Assembly (NCBI GenBank): GCA_051879195.1
Contig: JBJELO010000217.1
Location: 28,133-92,132 of the forward strand
From: TWA4 sp051879195
GTDB lineage: Bacteria > Bacillota > Clostridia > Lachnospirales > Lachnospiraceae
Reading direction: 5' to 3'
DNA length: 64,000 bases
Shown here: piece by piece, positions 1 to 8,942 of the stretch
Layout: each line of letters begins with the position of its first letter
Position numbering within the stretch: the stretch's first letter is position 1
Translations under genes and position numbers: made by a program
The notes under the pieces: generated by a model
Told to the model about the DNA's origin: nothing
The model's input: only the letters and a program-made list of their open reading frames with translations
Databases searched by the model: none

Positions 1-1467
1 TTAAAAATTGGAGTGGTAGCTGTCAGCAGAGACTGTTTCCCCGAAAGTCTGTCTGTAACAAGACGGGAAGCGCTGATGAAGGCTTATAAGGAAAAATACG
101 GAGATCAGGAGATTTATGAATGTCCCATCTGTATCGTGGAAAGTGAAATCCACATGGTACAGGCACTGGAGGATATCAAAGCAGCAGGCTGCAACGCACT
201 GGTTGTTTATCTTGGCAACTTCGGACCGGAAATCGCTGAAACACTGCTGGCAAAACATTTTGAAGGACCGAAGATGTTCGTTGCCGCTGCGGAAGAAACC
301 GGCAGCAACCTGATTCAGGGCAGAGGCGATGCCTACTGTGGTATGCTGAATGCAAGCTACAATCTGAAATTACGCAATATCAAGGCATACATTCCCGAAT
401 ATCCTGTAGGAACCGCTGAGGAATGTGCCGATATGATCCATGATTTCGTACCGATTGCCAGAGCAATCGTTGGCCTGAACAGCCTGAAGATCATCAGCTT
501 CGGCCCCCGCCCGCTGAACTTCCTGGCCTGCAACGCACCCATCAAGCAGCTGTACAACCTGGGCGTGGAAATTGAAGAAAACTCCGAGCTGGATCTGTTT
601 GAAGCATTCAAGAAGCATGAAGGCGATGAAAGAATCCCCGCAGTTGTTAAGGAAATGGAAGAAGAACTGGGCGCCGGCAACAAGAAGCCGGAAATCCTGT
701 CAAAGCTGGCTCAGTACGAGCTGACTCTGAAGGACTGGGTGGAAGCACACCGCGGCTACCGCAAATATGTGGCAATCGCCGGTAAATGCTGGCCTGCTTT
801 CCAGACACAGTTCGGCTTTGTTCCCTGCTATGTCAACAGCCGTCTGACCGCACAGGGAATCCCCGTATCCTGCGAGGTTGATATTTACGGTGCATTAAGC
901 GAATTCATCGGAACCGTTGTCAGCCAGGATACCGTAACTCTGCTGGATATCAACAACAACGTTCCTGCAGATATGTATCAGGAAGATATCGAAGGCAAAT
1001 GGAATTATACTCAGAAGGATACCTTCATGGGCTTCCACTGCGGCAACACCGCTTCCGGCAAGCTTTCCTTCTGTGAAATGAGATATCAGCTGATCATGGC
1101 CAGATCTCTGCCGGAAGAAGTAACGCAGGGTACTCTGGAAGGCGACATCGTACCCGGCGATATCACATTCTTCCGTCTGCAGAGCACTGCTGACTGCAAA
1201 CTGCGCGCTTACATCGCACAGGGCGAGGTTCTGCCCGTAGCCAGCCGTTCCTTCGGTGCCATCGGCGTATTTGCCATCCCTGAGATGGGCAGATTCTACC
1301 GTCACGTGCTGATTGAAAAGAATTTCCCTCATCACGGAGCCGTTGCATTCGGCAACTACGGCAAGGCACTGTTTGAAGTATTCAAATACATCGGTGTTCC
1401 CGTTGAGGAAATCGGATACAATCAGCCTGCAGGCGTTCGTTATCCCACAGAAAATCCCTGGAAATAA
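1..1467 (+). CDS. L-fucose/L-arabinose isomerase-family protein (5' end outside window)
   Basis: Cytoplasmic aldose-ketose isomerase of the FucI/AraA superfamily, which interconverts an aldose and its ketose with a divalent metal. The frame is open to base 1, where L-K-I-G-V-V-A reads as the first beta strand of the fold, so the true start lies upstream and the GTG at 13 is not believed. The segment CEVDIYGALSEF near 871-906 carries the Glu metal ligand region. A following LLDINNN and a late FPHHGAVAFGNYG match the ligand regions at the end of FucI-type proteins. It ends 16 bases before xylulokinase, so the two are probably one operon that isomerises and phosphorylates a pentose or deoxyhexose. 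The nearby GH95 fucosidase fits L-fucose, but the substrate could also be D-arabinose, L-arabinose or another sugar. Family confident, substrate not. Confidence 0.82.
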   Translation, partial: LKIGVVAVSRDCFPESLSVTRREALMKAYKEKYGDQEIYECPICIVESEIHMVQALEDIKAAGCNALVVYLGNFGPEIAETLLAKHFEGPKMFVAAAEETGSNLIQGRGDAYCGMLNASYNLKLRNIKAYIPEYPVGTAEECADMIHDFVPIARAIVGLNSLKIISFGPRPLNFLACNAPIKQLYNLGVEIEENSELDLFEAFKKHEGDERIPAVVKEMEEELGAGNKKPEILSKLAQYELTLKDWVEAHRGYRKYVAIAGKCWPAFQTQFGFVPCYVNSRLTAQGIPVSCEVDIYGALSEFIGTVVSQDTVTLLDINNNVPADMYQEDIEGKWNYTQKDTFMGFHCGNTASGKLSFCEMRYQLIMARSLPEEVTQGTLEGDIVPGDITFFRLQSTADCKLRAYIAQGEVLPVASRSFGAIGVFAIPEMGRFYRHVLIEKNFPHHGAVAFGNYGKALFEVFKYIGVPVEEIGYNQPAGVRYPTENPWK

Positions 1468-1483
1468 GGTATAGAGGTGGCAT

Positions 1484-2956
1484 ATGTTATACATAGGTAT
1501 TGATCTTGGAACATCGGCTGTCAAGCTTCTGCTGATGGACGAAACCGGCAAAATCCATAATATTGTGTCAAGAGAGTATCCTCTTGCCTTCCCTCATCCC
1601 GGCTGGTCGGAACAGAATCCCGAGGACTGGTATGTCCAGACAATGACGGCAATCGAAGAACTGGTAAGCGGCTCTGACAGAAGTCAGGTGGCAGGTATCA
1701 GCTTCGGTGGACAGATGCACGGGCTGGTTGTGCTGGATGATCAGGACCGGGTAATCCGCCCGGCGATTCTGTGGAACGACGGCCGGACCACGAAGGAAAC
1801 CGATTACCTCAATCAGGTTATCGGCAGGGAAAAGCTGTCTCAGTATACAGCCAACATTGCCTTTGCAGGATTTACTGCGCCGAAGATCCTGTGGATGCGG
1901 GAAAATGAGCCGGAGAATTTTGCAAAAATCGCAAAAATCATGCTTCCCAAGGATTATCTGGCTTACCGTTTGTCCGGTGTACACTGCACGGATTATTCCG
2001 ATGCCTCCGGCATGCTGCTTCTGGATGTAAAGAACAGATGCTGGTCTCAGGAAATGCTTGAGATCTGCGGTGTGAAGCAGGAACAGCTTCCCCGCCTGTA
2101 CGAAAGCTACGAAGTGGTGGGAAATCTGAAAGCCGATCTGGCTAAGCAGCTTGGCCTGTCCGAAGATGTGAAAATTATTGCCGGTGCAGGGGACAATGCG
2201 GCAGCAGCTGTGGGAACCGGTACCGTGGGAGACGGCATGTGCAACATTTCCCTGGGAACCTCCGGTACCATTTTCATCTCCAGCCGTACCTTTGGTGTGG
2301 ATGAAAACAATGCGCTTCACTCCTTTGCACACGCAGATGGCTGTTATCATCTGATGGGCTGCATGCTCAGCGCCGCTTCCTGCAATAAATGGTGGATGGA
2401 TGAAATCCTGAAAACAAAGGATTATTCCGCGGAACAGGAAAATATCGTAAAACTGGGCGAAAATCACGTATATTATCTGCCTTATCTGATGGGAGAACGC
2501 TCTCCTCATAACGATCCGCTGGCCAGAGCCACATTTACCGGCATGACCATGGATACCACAAGGGAAGAGATGACCCAGGCAGTGCTGGAAGGAGTTGCTT
2601 TTGGACTGCGTGATTCTCTGGAAGTGGCAAGAAGCCTTGGCATCTCCATCGAGCGGACAAAAATCTGCGGCGGCGGTGCAAAGAGCCCTCTGTGGAAGAA
2701 GATTATCGCCAACGTGATGAACCTGAAGGTGGATGTCATTGAAAGTGAAGAAGGCCCCGGTTACGGCGGCGCCATGCTGGCTGCTGTGGGCTGCGGTGAA
2801 TTTGCCAATGTGGAAGAAGCTGCAGAAAAGCTGGTAAAGGTTGTGGATACGGTGGAACCCGATCCTGAACTGACAGCAAAATATGAAGAACGGTATCAGA
2901 AATTCAGACAGATTTACCCTGCCATGAAAGATCTGTTCAGGAAACTGGCAGACTGA
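1484..2956 (+). CDS. xylB: Xylulokinase
   Basis: FGGY-family sugar kinase of 490 aa, the usual XylB length. It phosphorylates D-xylulose to xylulose 5-phosphate with ATP, feeding the pentose phosphate pathway in the cytoplasm. The N-terminal phosphate loop IGIDLGTSAVKLLLMD (residues 3-18), the substrate motif GGQMHG, and the ATP-site segment GGGAKSPLWKKI in the C-terminal FGGY domain are all present. The ATG at 1484 has an AGAGGTGG ribosome site. It directly follows the FucI-type isomerase. Pairing of this kinase type with a fucose-isomerase-like protein leaves open L-fuculose, L-ribulose or D-ribulose as alternative substrates. A terminator follows at 3029. Confidence 0.9.
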   Translation: MLYIGIDLGTSAVKLLLMDETGKIHNIVSREYPLAFPHPGWSEQNPEDWYVQTMTAIEELVSGSDRSQVAGISFGGQMHGLVVLDDQDRVIRPAILWNDGRTTKETDYLNQVIGREKLSQYTANIAFAGFTAPKILWMRENEPENFAKIAKIMLPKDYLAYRLSGVHCTDYSDASGMLLLDVKNRCWSQEMLEICGVKQEQLPRLYESYEVVGNLKADLAKQLGLSEDVKIIAGAGDNAAAAVGTGTVGDGMCNISLGTSGTIFISSRTFGVDENNALHSFAHADGCYHLMGCMLSAASCNKWWMDEILKTKDYSAEQENIVKLGENHVYYLPYLMGERSPHNDPLARATFTGMTMDTTREEMTQAVLEGVAFGLRDSLEVARSLGISIERTKICGGGAKSPLWKKIIANVMNLKVDVIESEEGPGYGGAMLAAVGCGEFANVEEAAEKLVKVVDTVEPDPELTAKYEERYQKFRQIYPAMKDLFRKLAD

Positions 2957-3028
2957 TCCGGTGCATGAGACAAGAAAGATGTCAAATATATTTGACTCTT
3001 TGTACTATGGAATAAATCATTGAGAAGG

Positions 3029-3071
3029 ATGCTGCAAATTGATATCTGATGTCGATTTTGCAGCATTTTTC
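3029..3071 (+). terminator. Rho-independent terminator after xylB
   Basis: Ten-base arms ATGCTGCAAA (3029-3038) and TTTGCAGCAT (3057-3066) form a perfect stem followed by TTTTT. It ends the isomerase-kinase operon before the GH95 gene. Confidence 0.8.
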
Positions 3072-3097
3072 GTATACGCAGAATCACGGAGGGAACC

Positions 3098-5509
3098 ATG
3101 AAACTTCTGTTTAATAAACCTGCGCGGACATTTACGGAAACGCTGCCCATTGGAAACGGCCGTCTCGGTGCGTTGATTTACGGAGAAGTGATGAGAGAGC
3201 AGGTGGTGCTCAACGAAAGCTCCATGTGGTCCGGCAGCCCGGAAGCATCAGACCGGGAAGACGCCCACAGGTATCTTCCTGAAATCCGCAGGCTGCTGTC
3301 TGAGGGAAAAAATTATGAGGCGGAGCAGGTATTTCATGAACATTTTACCTGTCAGGGAAAAGGGACCAATTACGCTCACGGTTCAACGGTGCCCTTTGGC
3401 TGTTATCAGCTTCTGGGACGGATGCATCTGTCGTATTTTCAGGCTCTTTCCAGCGGAAAGCAGGACAGCTGCTGTGTCAGGAAATATAAAAGAGAACTGG
3501 ATCTGATTACCGGCACTGCCAGATTGTCCTTCAAACTGGGGCAGACCACATTTGTCCGGGAATGGATTGCATCGGAAGATCCGGATGCCCTGCTTCTCCA
3601 TTTGACGGCATCAAAGCCGGGGATGATCCATGTGGGAATCGGCCTCGACCGGGACGAACGCTTTGAAACCGTAAAAACGGATGACAGAAGTATCTGTATG
3701 AGCGGGCAGCTGGCGGACGGGTACGGGACAGATCACGGAGTGCGGTATGCCTGCGTGGCAGGGGCAGCGGCAAAAAGGGGAAGCGTTTATACGGAAGGAA
3801 ACCGGCTGTACATCCGGGATGCCGATGAAGCCCTGATCGTGATCGCTGCAGCCACCGACAGGAAAGGATTTATGGGCAAAAAGGACTGTGATCCCGTGGA
3901 AAAGGCAAAAGCAGACTGTGTTCAGGCACTGTATTATACAGGGAACGATAATGGCGGAGATGCCGGCAACACAGATCCTACAGATAGCACAGATAACTCG
4001 GATCCTGTCTGTGTTACAGCGGTCTGGAATAAAATTTACCGGGAACACTGCCGGAAAATGAGCGCGGTGATGAGCCGGATGCAGCTTGAATTCGGAAAAA
4101 CGAAGGAGTATACCACGCCCAAACGAATCCGGAGATTTCTGAAAGGAAAATCCGACCCGAATCTGGCGGCTCTGTATGTGGAATATGCCCGGTATCTTCT
4201 TTATTCCTGCTCCAGAGAGGGCGGTCTGGCGGCCAATCTGCAGGGAATCTGGGCCGACGAGGTGCAGACACCCTGGAACGGAGACTGGCATCTGAACGCG
4301 CAGCAGATGATTTACTGGCTGGCAGAGAAGGGCAATCTGTCTGAATCCCATCTGCCTTATCTGGAACTGACCGATCAGCTGACGAAACCGGGAAAACGCA
4401 CTGCCCGGGCCTATTACGGTGCCGATGGCTGGCTGGTTCACACCTGTACCAATCCATGGGGCTTTACATCGCCCTGCGAGGATGCTGCATGGGGTTCCAC
4501 CACGGGAAGTCCGGCCTGGTTGTGCCATCATCTGTGGGAGCACTATCTGTATACGCTGGACGAAGAATATCTATCCCGGGTGTATCCCGTCATGCAGGAA
4601 GCGGCACAGTTTTATCTGGCACTTCTGGTGGAGGATGCGCAGGGCAGGCTGGTGACTTCTCCATCTTCCTCCCCTGAAAATCTGTTTCTCGATGAGAAAG
4701 GACGAAAATGTGCCCTCTGTCAGGGTCCTGCCTATGATCGGGAACTGATCCGCTCCCTGTTTCAGTCCTGTCTGGAAGCCCAGTATGTGCTGAATGACGA
4801 CCCCGGATTCAGGGCACTTATGGAAGAAACAATACCCCGGCTGGCACCGGTGGAAATCGCGTCGGACGGAAGAATCATGGAATGGGACAGAGAATACCCG
4901 GAAGCAATGGCTCACCACCGCCATCTTTCCCATCTGTGGGGTGTATATCCGGGACAGCTGATTACGCCGGAACATGAGAAAAAACTATCAAAGGCGGCAG
5001 AAAAATCTTTGAAAATGCGGGGAAGAACCACTGTAGGCTGGGCAATCGCCCACCGCATGTGCCTGTGGGCCAGACTGCGAAACGGCAAAAAAGCCTGGAG
5101 TTGTGTCAAGGACATGTTCCGTTATGCCACAGGTTCCAATCTGATGAACCTGGCTTACCACTGCGACGAAACCACAGCAAAACTCAAAAAACCGGATCTG
5201 AGACACAGCAGATATCCATTCCAGATCGACGGAAATGAAGGAAATGCCGCAGGTATCCTTATGATGCTGGAAGACGACTATGCCCATGTCAGACCTGACG
5301 GCAGTCTGGAAATAGAAATCCACCTCCTGCCGGCCCTCCCCCCGGAACTGAAGACAGGGAAAATAACAGGGCTGCGCATCAAAGGGAATATGAGCCTTGA
5401 TATGGAATGGGAAGAAGGGGCGGTGAAATGGGTTACTGTCCGGTCTTTAGGAGCGGTGGAATTTCCAAACCAGCTCCAAGAACAAATTGTAACAAACAAA
5501 ACTCTATGA
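3098..5509 (+). CDS. Glycoside hydrolase family 95 (alpha-L-fucosidase-like)
   Basis: Inverting exo-glycosidase of 803 aa, the usual GH95 length, expected to remove terminal alpha-1,2-L-fucose from host or milk glycans; some GH95 members act on L-galactose. The N-terminus NGRLGALIYGEVMREQVVLNE is the GH95 beta-domain signature (only part quoted here matters: the NGRLGA motif). In the (alpha/alpha)6 domain, NGDWHLNAQQMIYW near 4280 contains the Asn/His catalytic region, SSSPENLF near 4670 carries the catalytic Glu, and DGNEGNAAGI near 5230 the Asp. No signal peptide is visible, so it acts inside the cell on imported oligosaccharides. The ATG at 3098 has a GGAGGGA site. The sugar-binding lipoprotein gene follows closely. 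Confidence 0.9.
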   Translation: MKLLFNKPARTFTETLPIGNGRLGALIYGEVMREQVVLNESSMWSGSPEASDREDAHRYLPEIRRLLSEGKNYEAEQVFHEHFTCQGKGTNYAHGSTVPFGCYQLLGRMHLSYFQALSSGKQDSCCVRKYKRELDLITGTARLSFKLGQTTFVREWIASEDPDALLLHLTASKPGMIHVGIGLDRDERFETVKTDDRSICMSGQLADGYGTDHGVRYACVAGAAAKRGSVYTEGNRLYIRDADEALIVIAAATDRKGFMGKKDCDPVEKAKADCVQALYYTGNDNGGDAGNTDPTDSTDNSDPVCVTAVWNKIYREHCRKMSAVMSRMQLEFGKTKEYTTPKRIRRFLKGKSDPNLAALYVEYARYLLYSCSREGGLAANLQGIWADEVQTPWNGDWHLNAQQMIYWLAEKGNLSESHLPYLELTDQLTKPGKRTARAYYGADGWLVHTCTNPWGFTSPCEDAAWGSTTGSPAWLCHHLWEHYLYTLDEEYLSRVYPVMQEAAQFYLALLVEDAQGRLVTSPSSSPENLFLDEKGRKCALCQGPAYDRELIRSLFQSCLEAQYVLNDDPGFRALMEETIPRLAPVEIASDGRIMEWDREYPEAMAHHRHLSHLWGVYPGQLITPEHEKKLSKAAEKSLKMRGRTTVGWAIAHRMCLWARLRNGKKAWSCVKDMFRYATGSNLMNLAYHCDETTAKLKKPDLRHSRYPFQIDGNEGNAAGILMMLEDDYAHVRPDGSLEIEIHLLPALPPELKTGKITGLRIKGNMSLDMEWEEGAVKWVTVRSLGAVEFPNQLQEQIVTNKTL

Positions 5510-5515
5510 TAAAAT
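5487..5515 (+). promoter_or_regulatory. Sigma-A promoter for the solute-binding protein
   Basis: TTGTAA (5487-5492), 17 bases, TAAAAT (5510-5515), with a TGA extension before the -10. It overlaps the end of the GH95 gene, so the lipoprotein can be expressed alone. Confidence 0.45.
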
Positions 5516-5547
5516 TTATGTAAGTTTATTGAGAGGAGATGACTGAT

Positions 5548-7308
5548 ATGAGGAGGAATCTGGTCTGCCTGTTTTTATGTTTGATACTTCTGGCGGTTCC
5601 GGTTTTTTCGGGCTGCAGTGGTCAGAGTTCCGGCGGTTTACCGGGGAATACGGACAGCAAATACAGTGAGTTTATTACAGTAGATGTGTTTGATGCGCTT
5701 GCCAACAGCCAGGGGATTCAGTCCGGCTGGTTTGCGAAGATTGTGAAGGATAAGTTCAATATGGAGTTGAATATTATTGCACCCAATGTGGCGGGCGGCG
5801 GCGATATTCTGTATCATACCCGTTCCGCTGCAGGCAATCTGGGGGATTTGATTATTTCGGGGACGGATAACGGTCGGTTTGCCAGTATGGTGAATTCCGG
5901 TCTGCTGTTGGATATGACCGATCTGCTGAAAGGGAAGGATGTGCTGTCCAATTATGAGAGTGCCATCCGCAACGTGAATAAGATTGCCGGCCGGGAAGGG
6001 ATTTACGGGATTCCCAGCGAGATTTCCAATCAGTCTCCGGAGGTGGCAGCAGATGGGATTGAACCGCTGGTTTCTCCCTATGTCAGATGGGATGCCTATA
6101 CGGCTGCCGGAAGTCCGGCTATTGATTCTCTTGAAGCTTTTATTCCGGTGATGAAAGCCATGCAGGAAGCGGTGCCGGAAAGTGATTCCGGAAAAAAAAC
6201 GTATGCCATTTCCCTTTTTAAGGACTGGGATGGCAATATGATGGTAGGCGCCAAGAATTACGCGGCTCTGTTCGGATACAATGAGACGGGCTTCTGCATG
6301 CTGAAGGCAGACGGTACCGATATTCAGGATATGATGGATGATGACGGCGTGTATGTGCGGGCTCTGAAATTTCTCTTTCAGGCGAACCAGGCCGGCCTGA
6401 TCGATCCCGAATCCACCACACAGAATTATGAAACTCTGGCCAACAAATACCGTGATGGGCAGATTCTGACCTCGCTGTGGTCCTATCAGGGCTCTGCGCT
6501 CTACAACACCGCGGAAAATAAGGAAAGCGGCAAAGGATTCATGCCTGTTTACATCGAGGGAACAGCCCCCTATTCTCTGGGCTGTTATTCGGAGGGCAAC
6601 GGAAAAACCGTCATTGCTATCGGCAGTAAGGCGAAGGACCCCGAACGGCTGGCTGATTTTATTGACTGGCTGTATTCCCCGGAAGGCATGGAGATTGCCG
6701 GACAGGCAGGCGGTGCGGCGGGTCCGGAGGGGCTGACATGGGAAATGGACGGCGATACCGCTGTGCTCACCGAATTCGGTAAAAAGGCGCTTCCCGGCAA
6801 TGATGTGGAAGTTCCGGAAGAATGGGGCGGGGGCTCCTGGAAAGACGGTATTTCTGCTCTGAATTTCAAACCCCTTTGTCTGGTGGACATTGATCCCCGC
6901 AGTCAGGAACCCTACATGGTCACCATGTGGAGCTCTGTTCTGAACCGGAAGGATACAAAACTGGACAGGGACTGGCAGGCCTGGGCGGGCGGTGCGAAAA
7001 CCACTGTTGAATTTCTGGAAGAGAAAAATGCTCTTTCCGTGGCGGCGGGTACCTCTTACATACCACCGGAAGAATCAGCTGATATCACTACATTGAGAAA
7101 TCAGTGCAAAACAGTGATCACTGACCGTTCCTGGAAAATGATCTACGCCGAAGATGAAGCGGAATTTGATTCCATTCTGGAAAATACCCAGAAGACGCTG
7201 AAAGGGCTGGGCTATGAGCAGGTTCTGGCGGTGGATCTGCAGAACGCAAAAGATGAAGCCGCATCGAGAAATAAAGCGGTGAAGGATTACAGGGAAAGTC
7301 ACCCGTAA
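5548..7308 (+). CDS. Extracellular sugar-binding lipoprotein (LplA-like)
   Basis: Secreted, membrane-anchored solute-binding protein of a CUT1-type sugar ABC importer, 586 aa from the chosen start. The N-terminus MRRNLVCLFLCLILLAVPVF is a signal segment ending in the lipobox FSGC, so Cys becomes the lipidated first residue. The body, with GNLGDLIISGTDNGRF and FIDWLYSPEGMEIAG, is typical of the large binding proteins found with YesN/YesM sensors in Lachnospiraceae. The ATG at 5548 is preferred over 5539, because the GAGGAG site sits 9 bases before it and immediately next to the other. No permease or ATPase genes are adjacent, so it must use components encoded elsewhere. Its last codons form one arm of a 16-bp hairpin. 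Ligand unknown, probably an oligosaccharide. Confidence 0.85.
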   Translation: MRRNLVCLFLCLILLAVPVFSGCSGQSSGGLPGNTDSKYSEFITVDVFDALANSQGIQSGWFAKIVKDKFNMELNIIAPNVAGGGDILYHTRSAAGNLGDLIISGTDNGRFASMVNSGLLLDMTDLLKGKDVLSNYESAIRNVNKIAGREGIYGIPSEISNQSPEVAADGIEPLVSPYVRWDAYTAAGSPAIDSLEAFIPVMKAMQEAVPESDSGKKTYAISLFKDWDGNMMVGAKNYAALFGYNETGFCMLKADGTDIQDMMDDDGVYVRALKFLFQANQAGLIDPESTTQNYETLANKYRDGQILTSLWSYQGSALYNTAENKESGKGFMPVYIEGTAPYSLGCYSEGNGKTVIAIGSKAKDPERLADFIDWLYSPEGMEIAGQAGGAAGPEGLTWEMDGDTAVLTEFGKKALPGNDVEVPEEWGGGSWKDGISALNFKPLCLVDIDPRSQEPYMVTMWSSVLNRKDTKLDRDWQAWAGGAKTTVEFLEEKNALSVAAGTSYIPPEESADITTLRNQCKTVITDRSWKMIYAEDEAEFDSILENTQKTLKGLGYEQVLAVDLQNAKDEAASRNKAVKDYRESHP

Positions 7309-7320
7309 TCCTTCACCGCT
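7275..7320 (-). terminator. 16-bp hairpin between convergent genes, overlapping the stop codon
   Basis: AGCGGTGAAGGATTAC (7275-7290) and its exact reverse complement (7305-7320) flank a 14-base loop with a further GGG/CCC. The stop codon of the binding protein is inside the right arm. On the minus strand the hairpin is followed by TTTATTT, so it can end leftward transcription from the yesM-yesN operon. On the plus strand no U-run follows. Confidence 0.55.
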
Positions 7321-7382
7321 GGAGAATGCCGGAAGCATGCTGATGACAGAACAGCTTTTCTTCAGCCCGGTTTTCATCTGTT

Positions 7383-8942
7383 TTATTCTTCCTCATCCGG
7401 GTCCCCTGAACCGTTGTGCAGCTTACGGTATTCAGCGGGACTCATTCCCACATATTTTCTGAATTTCTTGTGAAAATAATCCACATTTTTGTAGCCCACC
7501 AGCTGGGAAATCTCATAAACCTTCCGGTTGTCCTCCAGCAGCATTTCCTTGGAGTGATTGATCCGGATCTCGTCCACGTAGGCATTGAAGCCCTTACCCA
7601 TGGTTTTGCTGAACACCTTGCCCAGATAGGAACTGTTGTATCCGAACAGTTCAGCAATGGTACCCAGCTTCAGGTTTTCCCGGTAATTGTGTTCGATATA
7701 CTGGAGAATACCATCGATGATATTTTCCCGGGAAGGTGAACCGATGGCGTTCATGTACATCTCAAACTGCATGCTGAAAAACTGCATGATTTCGTACAGG
7801 TAATATTTCTCCTCAATGGTACTGATGATGGAAGCATTGTTGGGAAAGGGAATATTGAGGCTTCCATATGTATGCATGATGATGGATTTTACCTGAATCA
7901 TGATATCTGCCAGATAATGCTTCAGAATCGGTACTTCCTCGCTGGAATAATAGAGCTCATCCGTCAGCCGGTCCAGCGTTTTCTGCAGCATATGGCGGTT
8001 GCGGGACTGTACATAGTCCGCAATGGGCTGGGAATAGGCATTTTCCAGGGGAGGAATCCAGGAGTCGGGCGTGGATTTGGGCATCTCCTGATAGCTCAGT
8101 ACATGCTGGTTGAATCTGCAGAAAAAGCGGCGCGCCATCAGGCAGCAGGCGTCCCCGTAGGACAGATGGATATCCTCTACGGAGTAGACAGGTCGTCCGT
8201 AGGTGAGGAACAGCGAGTCAAGAGGAGAACCCTTCTGCGGTTTGCTGATATGATCTACCAGAAGTTTCTGGAACCGGTCCAGAGCAAATTCGCCCTTCAG
8301 AATGATTACATGCTGGTTATCCAGATTGATGTAATCGAGAGAATTATGATTTTTGTTGGCCAGACGCAGGATATCGGCGAAATCCCAGGTGGTTCGGAAG
8401 GAATTCTGGTTGTAATTGGTGTACATGATCACCTGATAAACGGAAGCTTCCAGCACAAGATCATGATAATCGAGAAACTGCCAGGCAGCGGTATCGGTGA
8501 GGATTTCCTTGAGAATAGAATCTCTGGCCTTATCCCGGTACTGAACAAACTTCTTCTTGGCATTCTGTTCATTTATAAGCGATTCTCTGGCTTCCAGAAC
8601 CGCTTTTTCCAGTTCATCCTCATCGATGGGTTTGGTGAGATAGCAGGTAACGCCGTAACGGATGGCTTCCTGAGCATAGGAAAAATCAGAGTAACCGCTC
8701 AGAATGATAAATTTGCCGTGGAACCCCTGTTCCTTTGATTGTTTTACCACTTCGAGACCGGAAAGGCGGGGCATGCGGATATCCATCAAAACCACGTCCG
8801 GCTGCAGCTTCAGAATCTGTTCCAGTGTCTGTTTTCCATCTTTTCCCTCACCGCAGATCTCAAAGCTCAGCTTCTCCCAGTCGATCAGGTAGCGGATGCC
8901 CTCGCGCACATCAATTTCATCGTCAGCTATTAACAGTTTCAT
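7383..8942 (-). CDS. YesN-type AraC-family response regulator
   Basis: DNA-binding response regulator of 519 aa. The N-terminal receiver domain (about residues 1-120) has the acidic pocket DDE near residue 7, the phospho-accepting Asp in VVLMDIRMP (about residue 55) and the Lys in CYLTKPID. A long middle region follows, then two AraC helix-turn-helix motifs at the C-terminus, including YNSSYLGKVFSKTMG and VGYKNVDYFHKKFRKY. Its ATG overlaps the stop of the sensor kinase gene by four bases (ATGA), so the pair is translationally coupled. It is convergent with the sugar-binding lipoprotein, the most likely regulated target. YesN/YesM pairs typically activate polysaccharide-uptake genes. Confidence 0.92.
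   Translation of the reverse strand: MKLLIADDEIDVREGIRYLIDWEKLSFEICGEGKDGKQTLEQILKLQPDVVLMDIRMPRLSGLEVVKQSKEQGFHGKFIILSGYSDFSYAQEAIRYGVTCYLTKPIDEDELEKAVLEARESLINEQNAKKKFVQYRDKARDSILKEILTDTAAWQFLDYHDLVLEASVYQVIMYTNYNQNSFRTTWDFADILRLANKNHNSLDYINLDNQHVIILKGEFALDRFQKLLVDHISKPQKGSPLDSLFLTYGRPVYSVEDIHLSYGDACCLMARRFFCRFNQHVLSYQEMPKSTPDSWIPPLENAYSQPIADYVQSRNRHMLQKTLDRLTDELYYSSEEVPILKHYLADIMIQVKSIIMHTYGSLNIPFPNNASIISTIEEKYYLYEIMQFFSMQFEMYMNAIGSPSRENIIDGILQYIEHNYRENLKLGTIAELFGYNSSYLGKVFSKTMGKGFNAYVDEIRINHSKEMLLEDNRKVYEISQLVGYKNVDYFHKKFRKYVGMSPAEYRKLHNGSGDPDEEE

Noticed and set aside
7872..8738. Long open frame of 288 codons opposite the response regulator
   Set aside because: Antisense shadow of a clear response regulator gene, with no motif or ribosome site.
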